Source: Pseudomonadota bacterium (GTDB lineage Bacteria; Pseudomonadota; Gammaproteobacteria; Pseudomonadales; Pseudohongiellaceae). Taken from it: DNA of 64,000 nucleotides. The stretch covers positions 62,001-126,000 of the forward strand of contig JAQBSZ010000005.1 of the NCBI GenBank assembly GCA_027623555.1. The letters run 5' to 3'. Shown here in pieces: positions 10,033 through 19,908 of the stretch. The notes under the pieces were generated by a model. It did no database searches. It saw only the letters and a list, made by a program, of their open reading frames with translations, and had not been told where the DNA came from. Position numbers and translations under genes: made by a program. Numbering within the stretch: the stretch's first letter is position 1; each line of letters opens with the position of its first letter.

Positions 10033-10904
10033 CAAGATCCTGTGGCTTTGAAATACAGTAATTTGTCCAGTAAGGAAGCGATCTTGTTGCGCATTTCACG
10101 CCTGTGCACAATCATGTCGATGGCCCCGTGCTCAAGTAGAAATTCACTGCGCTGAAATCCTTCCGGCAGTTTCACTCGCACTGTTTGGCGAATAACATCC
10201 GGGCCGGTAAAACCAACCAGCGCATTGGGCTCGGCAATATTGATATCCCCGAGCATGGCCAGACTGGCCGATACGCCTCCATAGACAGGATCGACCAGCA
10301 CCGAGATATACGGCAGGGATTCGGACCTTAATTTTTCCAGCGCCGCTGAAGTTTTCGCCATCTGCATCAGCGATAACAACGCCTCTTGCATACGCGCTCC
10401 GCCGCTGGTTGAGAAACACACCAGGGGTAGGCCTTCGGCGATACAGGTGTTCACTGCCTGGGTAAATTTTTCGCCAACCACCACACCCATGGAGCCACCG
10501 ATGAAGCCAAATTCGAACGCCGCCACAACCAGGGGTATCCCGTTCATGCGTCCTTTTACTACGATCAGCGCATCTTTCTCACCAGTGCCCTTCTGGGCGG
10601 CGCTCAGGCGGTCTTTATAGCGCTTAAGATCCTTGAATTTGAGCAGGTCCACCGGTTCCAGGTCCGGAGTCAGCTCCACCTGGTCACCGCTGTCCAGAAA
10701 CAATTCAATGCGCCGCCGTGCGGTAATTCGCAGGTGATGGTCGCACTTCGGACAAACATCGTAATTTTCCGTCAGCGTCTTCTTATAGAGCATGGCATCG
10801 CAGCGCGGGCATTTCTTCCACACCCCTTCCGGGATCGTGCCTTTCTTCTTGCTGTCGGCTCCGCTGGTGGAGATCGACGGCAGTATTTTGTCAATCCAGC
10901 TCAA
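10032..10904 (-). CDS. accD: Acetyl-CoA carboxylase, carboxyltransferase beta subunit
   Basis: AccD with AccA transfers the carboxyl group from biotin to acetyl-CoA in fatty-acid synthesis. The N-terminal zinc ribbon has four cysteines (CPRCDAML and CPKCDHHL, residues 33-56). The crotonase-like core contains [12 protein letters not shown] and SGGARMQEA. The start is TTG 10904: the canonical AccD opening MSWIDKIL follows directly and an AAGGA-type ribosome site lies just upstream. The 290-residue length is typical. The gene lies between trpA (33 bases) and folC (overlap). Confidence 0.96.
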   Translation of the reverse strand: MSWIDKILPSISTSGADSKKKGTIPEGVWKKCPRCDAMLYKKTLTENYDVCPKCDHHLRITARRRIELFLDSGDQVELTPDLEPVDLLKFKDLKRYKDRLSAAQKGTGEKDALIVVKGRMNGIPLVVAAFEFGFIGGSMGVVVGEKFTQAVNTCIAEGLPLVCFSTSGGARMQEALLSLMQMAKTSAALEKLRSESLPYISVLVDPVYGGVSASLAMLGDINIAEPNALVGFTGPDVIRQTVRVKLPEGFQRSEFLLEHGAIDMIVHRREMRNKIASLLDKLLYFKATGS

Positions 10905-10937
10905 CTTAATTCCTTATCATTCAATGGCTTAAATAGT

Positions 10938-11756
10938 TTACTTAAGGTTATTTAGCACTTCCCTGGCAACCCCTATTATAGCGCTACAGCGCTGTAATTC
11001 TGGCCCTTCCTGCCGCGGCGTGCCTGGTAATTCCGCAATTTTGCTCACCAGGGCACTACCGATCACCACGCCATCCGCCAATTCTCCCATAGCCCGGGCA
11101 CTTTCGGCGTCCTTTATTCCAAAACCAATCACGATTGGCAAGTCAGTTAGACCCCGCAGGGCGCGGATGTTCTCCCGCACTGAGTCATAATCAGTCAGGG
11201 CCGCCCCGGTAACTCCCTTTAAAGACACATAGTACAGGTAGCCACTGCTGTAGGCGCTGATGTCTGTGGCGCGCTGTAGGCCAGTGGTTGGCGCGACAAG
11301 GTAGATCGTATCAATGCCGGCGGCCTGCAATTGCGCGTGTAAGGGCGCCGACTCTGCGGGCGGCATATCGACGATCAGTACCCCATCCACTCCCGCCGAC
11401 TTCGCCGCGCCGACGAAATGCGCATAGCCCATGATTTCAATCGGATTCAGGTAGCCCATCAGCACTATTGGCGTGTCGTTATCTTGCTGCCTGAATGCCG
11501 TCACCAGCTTTAATACGTCCTGCAGGCTGGTGCCCGCGGCCAGGGCCCGCTCGACACCGCGTTGGATTACCGGCCCATCGGAAGAAGGATCACTGAAGGG
11601 AATACCGAGCTCGATAATGTCAGCCCCCCTGACCACCAGTTCATGCATGAGTTGCAGGGTGCTGGAGAGATTGGGATCTCCGGCGACCAGATAAGGGATG
11701 AGCAATTTGTCACCCTGCCTGGTAGCTCGTTCGGCAGTCCGCGCTATTCGACTCAT
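10938..11756 (-). CDS. trpA: Tryptophan synthase alpha subunit
   Basis: TrpA cleaves indole-3-glycerol phosphate to indole, which is channelled to TrpB. The TIM barrel holds the catalytic Glu in ELGIPFSDPSSDGP and the phosphate-binding end segment GFGIKDAESA. At 272 residues the length is normal. It starts 8 bases after the trpB stop, as usual for the coupled pair. The trpF-trpB-trpA-accD order differs from P. aeruginosa, where trpBA is elsewhere, but is found in other gammaproteobacteria such as Legionella (from memory). Confidence 0.96.
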   Translation of the reverse strand: MSRIARTAERATRQGDKLLIPYLVAGDPNLSSTLQLMHELVVRGADIIELGIPFSDPSSDGPVIQRGVERALAAGTSLQDVLKLVTAFRQQDNDTPIVLMGYLNPIEIMGYAHFVGAAKSAGVDGVLIVDMPPAESAPLHAQLQAAGIDTIYLVAPTTGLQRATDISAYSSGYLYYVSLKGVTGAALTDYDSVRENIRALRGLTDLPIVIGFGIKDAESARAMGELADGVVIGSALVSKIAELPGTPRQEGPELQRCSAIIGVAREVLNNLK

Positions 11757-11764
11757 AAGATCGC

Positions 11765-13000
11765 CTACAGCTTGATTCCTTCAAGGCGGGCAACGGTTTC
11801 AATGTCCTTGTCACCGCGCCCTGAAAGATTGATTACGATGGCTTGCCCGGTATTCATTCTGGCCGCCAGCTGTGTGCCATAGGCAACGGCATGACTGCTC
11901 TCCAGAGCAGGAATAATTCCTTCCAGCTCGGTTAATTGATGAAATGCAGCCATCGCTTCGGCGTCCGTTACGGTGACATAGTCCACCCGCTTGAGGTCCT
12001 TCAGCCAGGCGTGTTCCGGACCTACTCCCGGGTAATCCAGGCCCGCCGATACGGAATGAGTATCCATGATCTGACCATCGGCATCCGTCATCAGGTAGGT
12101 CCTGTTGCCATGTAAGACACCTGGCTTGCCGGCACACAGTGGTGCGGCATGGGCACCTGTTTCCAGTCCCAAACCGCCTGCCTCTACCCCGTACATCGCT
12201 ACTTCATCGTCATTCAGGAACGGGTGGAACAAGCCAATTGCATTGGAGCCACCTCCTACGCAGGCCACCAGGGCATCTGGCAGGCGCCCGATCTGTTCCA
12301 GCGATTGCTCTTTGGCCTCACGGCCGATGACACATTGAAAATCGCGCACCAGCTGAGGATAGGGATGCGGACCCGCCACGGTGCCAATAATGTAGTAAGT
12401 GTTGTCTACGTTGCTAGCCCAATCACGCATCGCTTCGTTCATTGCGTCTTTCAGGGTGCGTGAACCAGATTCGACCGAGACAACATTTGCCCCCAGCAGC
12501 TTCATCCGATAGACGTTGGGTGCCTGCCTGACGATATCAGCGGCGCCCATATAGACATGGCACTCCAGACCCAGTCTCGCTGCCACTGTGGCGCTAGCCA
12601 CGCCATGCTGACCTGCTCCGGTCTCGGCGATGATTCGAGTCTTGCCCATATGCTTCGCCAGCAGAGCCTGTCCAATGGTGTTGTTCACTTTGTGGGCACC
12701 GGTGTGATTCAGATCTTCGCGCTTCAGATAGATGTTCGCGCCACCACAAGTGCTAGTGAGCCGCTCCGCAAGGTACAGCGGCGAGGGTCTGCCCACGTAA
12801 TGCTTCAACTCATAATCAAACTCTTGCCAGAATGACTCATCTGCCGAAAGCTGTGCGTAGACTTGCGCCAGCTCTTCAACAGCGCTGATAAGTGTTTCTC
12901 CGACAAAGATTCCGCCGTAGGGACCGAAGTGGCCACTGCTGTCCGGACCATCGAACCCTAACGAGCGTTCTACGCCTGCGGCGTTCTTCACGTCAGACAC
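11765..13000 (-). CDS. trpB: Tryptophan synthase beta subunit
   Basis: TrpB is a PLP enzyme that joins indole and serine to give tryptophan. The PLP lysine lies in [11 protein letters not shown], the glycine-rich phosphate loop is CVGGGSNA, and GRGDKD lies near the end. I choose GTG 13000 as start because AAGGAG lies 6 bases before it. The longer frame would start at a TTG (13015) that contains this same AAGGAG as codons. With this start the gene overlaps trpF by 8 bases and makes 411 residues, close to the usual length. Confidence 0.95.
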   Translation of the reverse strand: MSDVKNAAGVERSLGFDGPDSSGHFGPYGGIFVGETLISAVEELAQVYAQLSADESFWQEFDYELKHYVGRPSPLYLAERLTSTCGGANIYLKREDLNHTGAHKVNNTIGQALLAKHMGKTRIIAETGAGQHGVASATVAARLGLECHVYMGAADIVRQAPNVYRMKLLGANVVSVESGSRTLKDAMNEAMRDWASNVDNTYYIIGTVAGPHPYPQLVRDFQCVIGREAKEQSLEQIGRLPDALVACVGGGSNAIGLFHPFLNDDEVAMYGVEAGGLGLETGAHAAPLCAGKPGVLHGNRTYLMTDADGQIMDTHSVSAGLDYPGVGPEHAWLKDLKRVDYVTVTDAEAMAAFHQLTELEGIIPALESSHAVAYGTQLAARMNTGQAIVINLSGRGDKDIETVARLEGIKL

Positions 13001-13631
13001 TTCTTGCTCCTTCAATAAATGATTTCAATTTTTGCGGATCTTTAATACCCGGAGATAATTCGACACCGCTGCTAACATCTACACCGAATGGCGCTACCCT
13101 TGCTATCGCTTGCCGGATATTCTCAGGATTAAGCCCGCCGGCGAGTACCAGCTTCAGGGATTCGCTTCTCACGATAGTTTCAATCCTGTTCCAGTCGAAG
13201 CTCTTGCCAGTGCCACCTGGCACCTTTTCATCAAAACTGTCCAGCAATATAAATTCCGCTGACCTGAAGTCCGCTATCTGTCGCGATAGATCCAACTCGG
13301 AACCCACCCTGATTGCCTTCATGTAGGGCAGATCGAATGACTCGCAATATTGCGCCGACTCGTTGCCATGAAACTGCAGCAAATCCACCAATCCGGAGCT
13401 CACTACGGCGACTACATCTTCGGGTTCGGGATCGACAAACAGAGCGACAACCCTGACAGATTCTGGCAGCCCTTCCAGTATTTCTTCTGCGCGCCCCATA
13501 TCAACGCAGCGTGGACTCAGCTTATAGAAATTCAAGCCAAGCGCTGAAGCACCCAGCTCCGCCGCCGCGAGAGCATCTTGCTGTCGCGTTATGCCGCAGA
13601 TTTTAATCCAGAGATTTGACAAGGGTTTCAT
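12993..13631 (-). CDS. trpF: Phosphoribosylanthranilate isomerase
   Basis: TrpF converts phosphoribosylanthranilate to CdRP in tryptophan synthesis. The protein has the N-terminal IKICGIT catalytic-Cys motif, a catalytic Asp in ILLDSF, a phosphate-binding [10 protein letters not shown] segment and [13 protein letters not shown] 13631 is chosen over an upstream GTG (13658) because the family begins only a few residues before KICGIT; neither has a strong ribosome site. It makes 212 residues. It is preceded by truA (41 bases) and overlaps trpB by 8 bases. Confidence 0.94.
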   Translation of the reverse strand: MKPLSNLWIKICGITRQQDALAAAELGASALGLNFYKLSPRCVDMGRAEEILEGLPESVRVVALFVDPEPEDVVAVVSSGLVDLLQFHGNESAQYCESFDLPYMKAIRVGSELDLSRQIADFRSAEFILLDSFDEKVPGGTGKSFDWNRIETIVRSESLKLVLAGGLNPENIRQAIARVAPFGVDVSSGVELSPGIKDPQKLKSFIEGARSV

Positions 13632-13672
13632 GAGTCGTGAAAGCGCGCATTCTACCACAACAAGTCGAACTG

Positions 13673-14503
13673 CTAAGCACTGGATGGCAAAAATGCCGGG
13701 ATTGCCTCGCAGGCCGGCAGCTTGAATTCAGCTGGATAGCTAACCCCAACCAGATACAGCCCATCAGGTGCTGCCGTGGCACTGGAACGAGCCCTGTCCT
13801 TGAGGCCAATAAGTTGTTTAATCCAGTCCGCATCCTGCTCTCCTCTGCCTATATCCAGCAGCGCTCCAGTGATGTTGCGCACCATGTGTTGCAGAAAGGC
13901 GTTGGCACGAATGTCGATCACGATGAAGCGGCCTTGTCTGGTCACTGACACCTGGCTTACGTTTCTGAATGGTGTATTGGCTTGACAACCGGCTGCTCTG
14001 AACACCGAGAAGTCCTGTTCTCCTAACAAATGCTGTGCGGCGTTATGCATCGCTACACAATCGAGCAAGTCTCGCACATGGGTAACATGGCCAGCCATAA
14101 TCGCCGGCGCCGTGTCTCGTTGATAGATTACATACTGATAGCGCCTGGAGGTGGCAGAAAATCGGGCATGAAATTCTTCACTTACATTTTTCGCCCACAG
14201 TACCCGAATGCTATCGGGAAGCAGGCTGTTGACGCCTCGAATCCAGGCTTTTTCTCCGCGGTCAATTGGTGTATCAAAATGTACCACCTGGCACGTTGCA
14301 TGCACTCCAGCATCTGTACGACCGGCGCATATGGTTTTGATATCTGCATCAGCAACCTGCCCTAGTGCACGTTCGATCTCTTCCTGAATCGTACCGAGGC
14401 TGGGAGATTCCTGTTTCTGCCAGCCATTAAACGCCGTACCAGCATATTCAACGGCAAGCGCTATGCGTTTTTGGGAAAGGCGGGAAATGTCTGAGTTTGT
14501 CAC
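13673..14503 (-). CDS. truA: tRNA pseudouridine(38-40) synthase
   Basis: TruA makes pseudouridine at positions 38-40 of the tRNA anticodon stem-loop. The catalytic Asp lies in CAGRTDAGVHATCQVVHF (about residues 60-77). The second half carries FLQHMVRNITGALLDIGRG, also typical. At 276 residues the length is normal. The start is GTG 14503, the only in-frame start before the conserved opening RIALAVEYAGTAFNGW. It lies between fimV and trpF, as in Pseudomonas. Confidence 0.95.
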   Translation of the reverse strand: MTNSDISRLSQKRIALAVEYAGTAFNGWQKQESPSLGTIQEEIERALGQVADADIKTICAGRTDAGVHATCQVVHFDTPIDRGEKAWIRGVNSLLPDSIRVLWAKNVSEEFHARFSATSRRYQYVIYQRDTAPAIMAGHVTHVRDLLDCVAMHNAAQHLLGEQDFSVFRAAGCQANTPFRNVSQVSVTRQGRFIVIDIRANAFLQHMVRNITGALLDIGRGEQDADWIKQLIGLKDRARSSATAAPDGLYLVGVSYPAEFKLPACEAIPAFLPSSA

Positions 14504-14534
14504 ACATTGCGTCGCTGGCGTTTGCCGCGACTAA

Positions 14535-17500
14535 TTAATCAGATGGCTTGTCTAGTGAGGCTAGTAAATCTCTGGCTTCTTTGACCTGTACATCAGATCC
14601 TTCCTTGATGACTTCCTCAAGGATCTCCTTCGCACCTTCAGAATCACCCATCTTCTGATAGGCGTAAGCCAGTTCCAGCTTGGTAGCTGTCTCTTCGTCG
14701 TCAGAGAGCATTAATACTTCTTCCACTTCCCCGACAGATTCAATTTCTACCTCATCTTCGTCTGAGAGAAATTCAAGATCATCAAGGTCTTCGACTTCAT
14801 CATCGACAGGCTCTTCGACTGGTTCTTCTGCTTCGATATCAACACCAGCACCGAGGTCTATTTCATCTTCCTGCTCGACTTCTTTGGTCTTGCCTGTATT
14901 CGCCGCAGCAGCTTCCGCATCGAGATCGAAGAAATCTTCATCATCATCGGCTATCTCGACTTCTGTCTCCGCTGCGGCAGTTGCTGTTTCTTTCACAGTT
15001 GCGGATTCTACCTCGACATCGAACTCATCCAGATCGAAATCGATATCACCTTCCAACTCGTCAACCTCTTCGACTGACGGCGCCAGATCCCTGGATTCTT
15101 CTTCGTCATCGTTGTCTTCTGCATCCGCCTCATCAATGTCGAAACTCACCTCTTCGATAGCCGGTATTGCTGCACCTTCATCCGCCGCCTTATCGACGAC
15201 AGTATTGGCGTCCAGATCGAAATCGAATGTTTCCAGCTCCTCTTCGGGCTCTTTTTCAGCCTTGGCCTCGGGATTGATTTCAGCTTTGTCAAAATCGAAA
15301 TCCAGAACGTGCTCATCCGCCTCGTCAGATTTGACCTCTTCTTCTGCGGATTCTACTTCAGCTGGCTTATCAGCAGCAGCATCATCAGTCTCGAAGGCGA
15401 AGGTTTCCAGATCGAGTTTCTCGGCTGTCTGATCTGCCTCAGCCTTGTTGGCTGTGGTTGCGACTTCCGCTTCAAATTCCAGCGCATCGAGCTCTTCAGG
15501 CTCAGCTGGTTTTTCGTCATCCGCAGGCTCCTCCTCGTCAATCAGTTCATCCAGAGTAACTGCATCGCTGGCGGCCTCATCAGCGACGCTATCTCCTTCT
15601 CCCAGATCGAAGGTCAGGTCCATAGCTTCCGGATCTTCAAACTCCAGGTCCTTAGCCTTTTCCTCGACAACAGCGGCGGCCTTCTTCTCCGGCTCCTTGT
15701 CCCTGGCTGATTCCTCAGGACCCTTTCCTGCCTCTTCACCAAACTCGAAACTGTCATCATCGAATGCATCGAGATCGATGCCCAGGTCGTCCAGGAATGA
15801 TGCAGATTCCGCTTGCTTTGGTTTGGGTGCTGGTGCTGGTGCTTCGAATTCTATCTCGCCAGTGTCTGCGGTAGCGGGCGTATCTATAACTGCTGTCTCA
15901 GTCTCTTCGTCTGCAAACTGCTCTCTCAGGCGGGCGACCTGCCTGTCGATAACCGGGCTCATCTCAGCCGCTAGAATATCGGCATGGGAATTGAAAGCCG
16001 CCAGATCTCCCTGCAAGGCAACAACTCCTAACAACTTGAGCCGCAGCTCATGATTATCCGGATCTGTTTCGAGTTCAGATTGCAATAACTCGGCTGCGGC
16101 TTCTGGCTGATCCGCTGCGATGAATGCATCGACCTGGGCATTCAGGGCATCCTTCTGCGCAACTTCGGCGCTGTCAGCAGCAGCATCGTCGGCCCCGAGA
16201 ATGTCATCCAGTTCACTGTCCAGCGCAGCGTCGTCAGCAAGTGCTGATTCTCGGTCGGCACCGGTCTCCTCACCTGCGTCGCCAGGAAATTCCTTCTCGG
16301 CCAATTCATCCAGAGATTCGTCTTCCAGCTTGGACGCCTTGTTGCGGCGCAAGAGCAATACCACCAGTAACAGTATGACCAGGCCAATTCCAAACAGCAT
16401 CATCAGAGTATTGCCGGTGAGAATGCGCATGACATCATCAAGGATGCCGGAAGGACCGCTTACTGGTTCAGCCGCTTCCGCCTCTGCTGCGGTTATAGCC
16501 GCTGCCCGCGCGGCTTCCGCCTCGGCCTGGGCGGCTGCTTCCGCCAGCGATTCCTGCAATTGGGCGAGTTGCAAGTCCTGCAGACGAATAATTTCCTGGG
16601 CATCTGCTATCTGGGATTCCAGCAGTGTCATCCGCAATTCGAGTTCTTCGCGCACAATTCTGGCCCGGTCGGCCTCTTCCTGCCGAAGTGCAAGCTGATT
16701 CTCCAGTTCGGCGATGCGCCGATTGAATTCAGCATTCTCTTCGCTATTGAGTTCACTGGCGCCAGCGGAGGCGTCGATGGCATCCGGCTCAGCCGTTACC
16801 ACACTCAGTTGTCCCTGCGGCTCGGCAACCTGCGCCGGCTCAGCGGTAGCCGGAGCCGCGAGCGGCTGTACATCGACTGCCGCGCTCTGTTGGTTCTGGC
16901 GTGCGACTTCATCGATAGCATCCTGGGGATTGATAGCCTCGATCTGAGCCAGGCTGGGCACCCTGAGCACCTGGCCACTACGCAGCTGATTTATGTTGCC
17001 GTCAGTGAAAGCATCCGGGTTTAATTCCTGGAGCGCGAGCATGGTTTGCTGGATCGAAACAGCATTGTTCGGACGCACCCGTAAGGCGATATCGGAAAGT
17101 GTGTCTGTGGCGGAAGTCTCTATCGTTTCCGGTTCGTCCAGAACTTCCGCCGCGGCAGGTTCTTCACTGGCAGCAATTTCTTCGGCAACCGGTTCCGGCT
17201 CCGCTGGCGCTTCTACAGGAACGGGTTCAGGCGCGGCTTCTGCAACTTCTTGTTCGACTAGCGGTGCGGCTTCTTCGACACTTTCAACTACGGCAGGCTC
17301 TTCCGCCGTCTCTTCAGCTAATTCAGTCGGCAGAACCTCCGGTTCGAGAATTTCTTCTTCGGGTTCAGGGGCTAAGGGCGCGACGGCAGGTTGCTCGATG
17401 ATCTCCGGCTCTAGCACCGGTACGACCGATTGCGCTGGCGGGGTAACAGCCGGCGCGGCAGGTTCTACAAATGGCTGGGTGGCTGGTGCTACGCCGTCGG

Positions 17501-17951
17501 GTCGTTGCAGAACCGGGCTGATCGGTTGGCGCACATTCGCCGAGGGTTGCTGATCGTCAAATACCGGCAGATCCAGCAGGATTGTGTGCTCACTGAGCAG
17601 TCTGCCATTGGGCCAGCGAGTCTCGAGAATGAAGTTCAGATAAGGTTCACGGACGATCTGGCTGGAAGTCAGGGTAACGAAATTTCCCTGGTCCGTGGCC
17701 GCAATCGAGAAGCGAATATCGGAAAGAAAGCCGACTCTTTCAACGTTGAATCTCTGGAAATCATCTGCCGAAGCCAGCTGCACAGTGACGTCTTGCAGAC
17801 GCGTAGTGCCCAACTGCAGAATCTCAATGCGAACCCGTAATGGTTGATTTAACGCCGACTCCACACTGACTGTACCGAGTCCCAGGGCATAGACTTGTGT
17901 CACCGCACTGCATAACAGCATGGCCAAAATGACGACGGATTTACGTAGCAT
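14535..17951 (-). CDS. fimV: FimV-like polar hub protein
   Basis: The 1138-residue protein has a signal peptide (MLRKSVVILAMLLCSA), the FimV N-terminal periplasmic domain and a LysM-like region (DTLSDIALRVRPNN with the end LRSGQVLRVPS). A coiled coil rich in Glu/Gln follows, then one membrane helix near residue 515 and a very acidic cytoplasmic region with TPR elements. A conserved C-terminal TPR cap (TATKLELAYAYQKMGD) ends it. FimV recruits type IV pilus and polarity factors in Pseudomonas and Vibrio. ATG 17951 is chosen over an upstream TTG because it begins the signal peptide. The acid-rich stretch gives long false reading frames on the other strand. Confidence 0.92.
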   Translation of the reverse strand: MLRKSVVILAMLLCSAVTQVYALGLGTVSVESALNQPLRVRIEILQLGTTRLQDVTVQLASADDFQRFNVERVGFLSDIRFSIAATDQGNFVTLTSSQIVREPYLNFILETRWPNGRLLSEHTILLDLPVFDDQQPSANVRQPISPVLQRPDGVAPATQPFVEPAAPAVTPPAQSVVPVLEPEIIEQPAVAPLAPEPEEEILEPEVLPTELAEETAEEPAVVESVEEAAPLVEQEVAEAAPEPVPVEAPAEPEPVAEEIAASEEPAAAEVLDEPETIETSATDTLSDIALRVRPNNAVSIQQTMLALQELNPDAFTDGNINQLRSGQVLRVPSLAQIEAINPQDAIDEVARQNQQSAAVDVQPLAAPATAEPAQVAEPQGQLSVVTAEPDAIDASAGASELNSEENAEFNRRIAELENQLALRQEEADRARIVREELELRMTLLESQIADAQEIIRLQDLQLAQLQESLAEAAAQAEAEAARAAAITAAEAEAAEPVSGPSGILDDVMRILTGNTLMMLFGIGLVILLLVVLLLRRNKASKLEDESLDELAEKEFPGDAGEETGADRESALADDAALDSELDDILGADDAAADSAEVAQKDALNAQVDAFIAADQPEAAAELLQSELETDPDNHELRLKLLGVVALQGDLAAFNSHADILAAEMSPVIDRQVARLREQFADEETETAVIDTPATADTGEIEFEAPAPAPKPKQAESASFLDDLGIDLDAFDDDSFEFGEEAGKGPEESARDKEPEKKAAAVVEEKAKDLEFEDPEAMDLTFDLGEGDSVADEAASDAVTLDELIDEEEPADDEKPAEPEELDALEFEAEVATTANKAEADQTAEKLDLETFAFETDDAAADKPAEVESAEEEVKSDEADEHVLDFDFDKAEINPEAKAEKEPEEELETFDFDLDANTVVDKAADEGAAIPAIEEVSFDIDEADAEDNDDEEESRDLAPSVEEVDELEGDIDFDLDEFDVEVESATVKETATAAAETEVEIADDDEDFFDLDAEAAAANTGKTKEVEQEDEIDLGAGVDIEAEEPVEEPVDDEVEDLDDLEFLSDEDEVEIESVGEVEEVLMLSDDEETATKLELAYAYQKMGDSEGAKEILEEVIKEGSDVQVKEARDLLASLDKPSD

Positions 17952-18120
17952 AGTCCCTAATTCTCTCAACCGGCTCTGCAACAGGCTCAACCGAAGTTTC
18001 CAGTCTGCTTTGGCGTCCCGTGATTGACTTCTGCACCCCGAATTTTCCGTTTAATCGATGCCAGTGATCAATCAAAAAATCAATTAAGAATGTTTCTTCA
18101 GTACAGTCTGCAAGTATTCA

Positions 18121-19140
18121 TTATAAGTAGCTTTTTATCAACTCTTCAGCGATCTGCACCGAATTCAAAGCCGCTCCTTTTCGCACATTATCGGCCACCA
18201 CCCAAAGATTTATACCATTGGGAATCGAGATATCCTGCCGGATTCGACCCACGAAAACTGCGTCCTGGCCCGCAGATTCGTGAACTGCAGTGGGGTATCC
18301 CCCGTCTTTGCGTTCGTCAATCACAGTCACGCCAGCGGCTCTGCCCAATAATTCTCGCACTTCCTCGTCGCTGATAGGCTGATGTGTCTCAATCTGAATG
18401 GCCTCGGAATGCCCGTAAAACACCGGAACGCGTACGCAGGTGGCACTAACCTGGATGCTGTCATCAGCAAAGATTTTACGGGTTTCCCAACTCATCTTCA
18501 TTTCTTCCTTGGTATAGCCGTTATCCATGAACTTATCGATGTGCGGCAGGGCATTAAACGCGATCTGGCGTGGATACACCTTGCATTCCGCGTCCCTGCC
18601 ATTCAATAGCTCCGCCGTTTGACGGGCAAGTTCTTGCACTGCCGCCTTGCCGGTACCTGATACCGCTTGATAAGTGGCTACACAGATGCGCTTGATACCA
18701 ACCGCGTCTTGGATCGGTTTCAGTGCCACCAGCATCTGGATCGTGGAACAGTTGGGGTTGGCAATGATATTGCGGTTCCTGTAGTCAGCGATACGCTCCG
18801 GGTTAACCTCCGGCACGACCAGGGGAATATCATCGTCGTAGCGAAAATGGGCGGTGTTGTCGATGACGATACAGCCCGTCTCAGCGGCTTTCGGCGCGAA
18901 TTCTGCAGAAACGCTGCCTCCGGCTGAAAACAGACCGATCTGGGCCTTACTGAAGTCGAATTCTGCCAGGTTCTGCACTATATGGGGCTTGTTCTTGAAC
19001 ATGATCGTCTTGCCCGCCGAGCGCTCGCTGGCCAGGGGAAAGATTTCATTTACCGGAAAATCGCGCTGCTCAAGGATGCTCAGCATGACTTCGCCTACCG
19101 CTCCGGTGGCGCCAACTACGGCGACATTGTACTTACTCAT
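18121..19140 (-). CDS. asd: Aspartate-semialdehyde dehydrogenase
   Basis: Asd reduces aspartyl phosphate to aspartate semialdehyde for Lys, Met, Thr and diaminopimelate. It has the NADP-binding VVGATGAVGEVM at the N-terminus, the active-site Cys in NPNCSTIQ (about residue 130) and the substrate-binding VSGTGKAAVQEL segment. At 339 residues it matches the gammaproteobacterial short form. It lies 63 bases after leuD. In Pseudomonas leuB stands between these two genes, and it is not here. Confidence 0.96.
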   Translation of the reverse strand: MSKYNVAVVGATGAVGEVMLSILEQRDFPVNEIFPLASERSAGKTIMFKNKPHIVQNLAEFDFSKAQIGLFSAGGSVSAEFAPKAAETGCIVIDNTAHFRYDDDIPLVVPEVNPERIADYRNRNIIANPNCSTIQMLVALKPIQDAVGIKRICVATYQAVSGTGKAAVQELARQTAELLNGRDAECKVYPRQIAFNALPHIDKFMDNGYTKEEMKMSWETRKIFADDSIQVSATCVRVPVFYGHSEAIQIETHQPISDEEVRELLGRAAGVTVIDERKDGGYPTAVHESAGQDAVFVGRIRQDISIPNGINLWVVADNVRKGAALNSVQIAEELIKSYL

Positions 19141-19203
19141 CGTCTTCTCTCTAAGTGAATTTAAGGCTTAGCTAAGTTCTATAACTAACTGAATTTGCTT
19201 AAT

Positions 19204-19857
19204 TTATGAATTTTCAGGCGTCGTGAAATACCAGGGGGCCTGGCCACGCCATTGGGTTTCAAACGCCTGGATAGCCGCGGCGTCTTCCAGTGTCAGGCCG
19301 ATATCATCGAGGCCGTTCATCAGGCTATGCCGGCAAAATTCATCGACCTCGAAATTGATCGAGGTCCCGTCTGGCTTGACGATCGATTGCTCCTGCAGGT
19401 CGATCTCCAACTGGTAACCCGCGTTCGCGGTGACTTCTTCAAAGAGACCGGCAATCAGCGCCCGATCGAGCACGATCGGCAGCAAGCCATTCTTGAAACA
19501 GTTGTTGAAGAAGATATCGGCGAAGCTGGGGGCGAGAATTGCCCGGAACCCGTAATCATCGAGCGCCCATGGGGCGTGCTCTCGAGATGAACCACAGCCA
19601 AAATTGTCCCTTGTCAGCAGAATCGCAGCGTTCTGATAGCGCGGCTGATTCAGGACGAAGTCCGGATTAAGGGGCCGCTGGCTGTTGTCAGAATCCGGCT
19701 CGCCCTTATCCAGGTAGCGCTGTTCGTCGAACAGATTAACGCCGAAGCCACTGCGTTTGATGGATTTCAGGAATTGTTTGGGGATGATGAAGTCCGTGTC
19801 TACATTGGCCCGGTCCAGAGGCATCACCACACCTTTTTCTTTAATGAATTTTCTCAT
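19204..19857 (-). CDS. leuD: 3-isopropylmalate dehydratase small subunit
   Basis: LeuD forms the swivel domain of isopropylmalate isomerase with LeuC (leucine synthesis). Motifs include [12 protein letters not shown] near the start and [13 protein letters not shown] (about residues 77-89). At 217 residues the length is normal. It follows leuC by 51 bases and is followed by asd. Confidence 0.96.
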   Translation of the reverse strand: MRKFIKEKGVVMPLDRANVDTDFIIPKQFLKSIKRSGFGVNLFDEQRYLDKGEPDSDNSQRPLNPDFVLNQPRYQNAAILLTRDNFGCGSSREHAPWALDDYGFRAILAPSFADIFFNNCFKNGLLPIVLDRALIAGLFEEVTANAGYQLEIDLQEQSIVKPDGTSINFEVDEFCRHSLMNGLDDIGLTLEDAAAIQAFETQWRGQAPWYFTTPENS

Positions 19858-19908
19858 GTGTAAACTTTAACTCTATGTTTTAATTGATTATTTAACATAT
19901 ATTCCAGA

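Noticed and set aside
13001..13015. Longer trpB start at TTG 13015
   Set aside because: The extra codons contain the AAGGAG that serves GTG 13000, so they are the ribosome binding site and not protein.
14680..15432. Ser-rich 250-residue frame on the plus strand
   Set aside because: Reverse-strand reading of the Glu/Asp-rich part of fimV (GAA/GAT codons read as TTC/ATC/TCG); low-complexity artefact.
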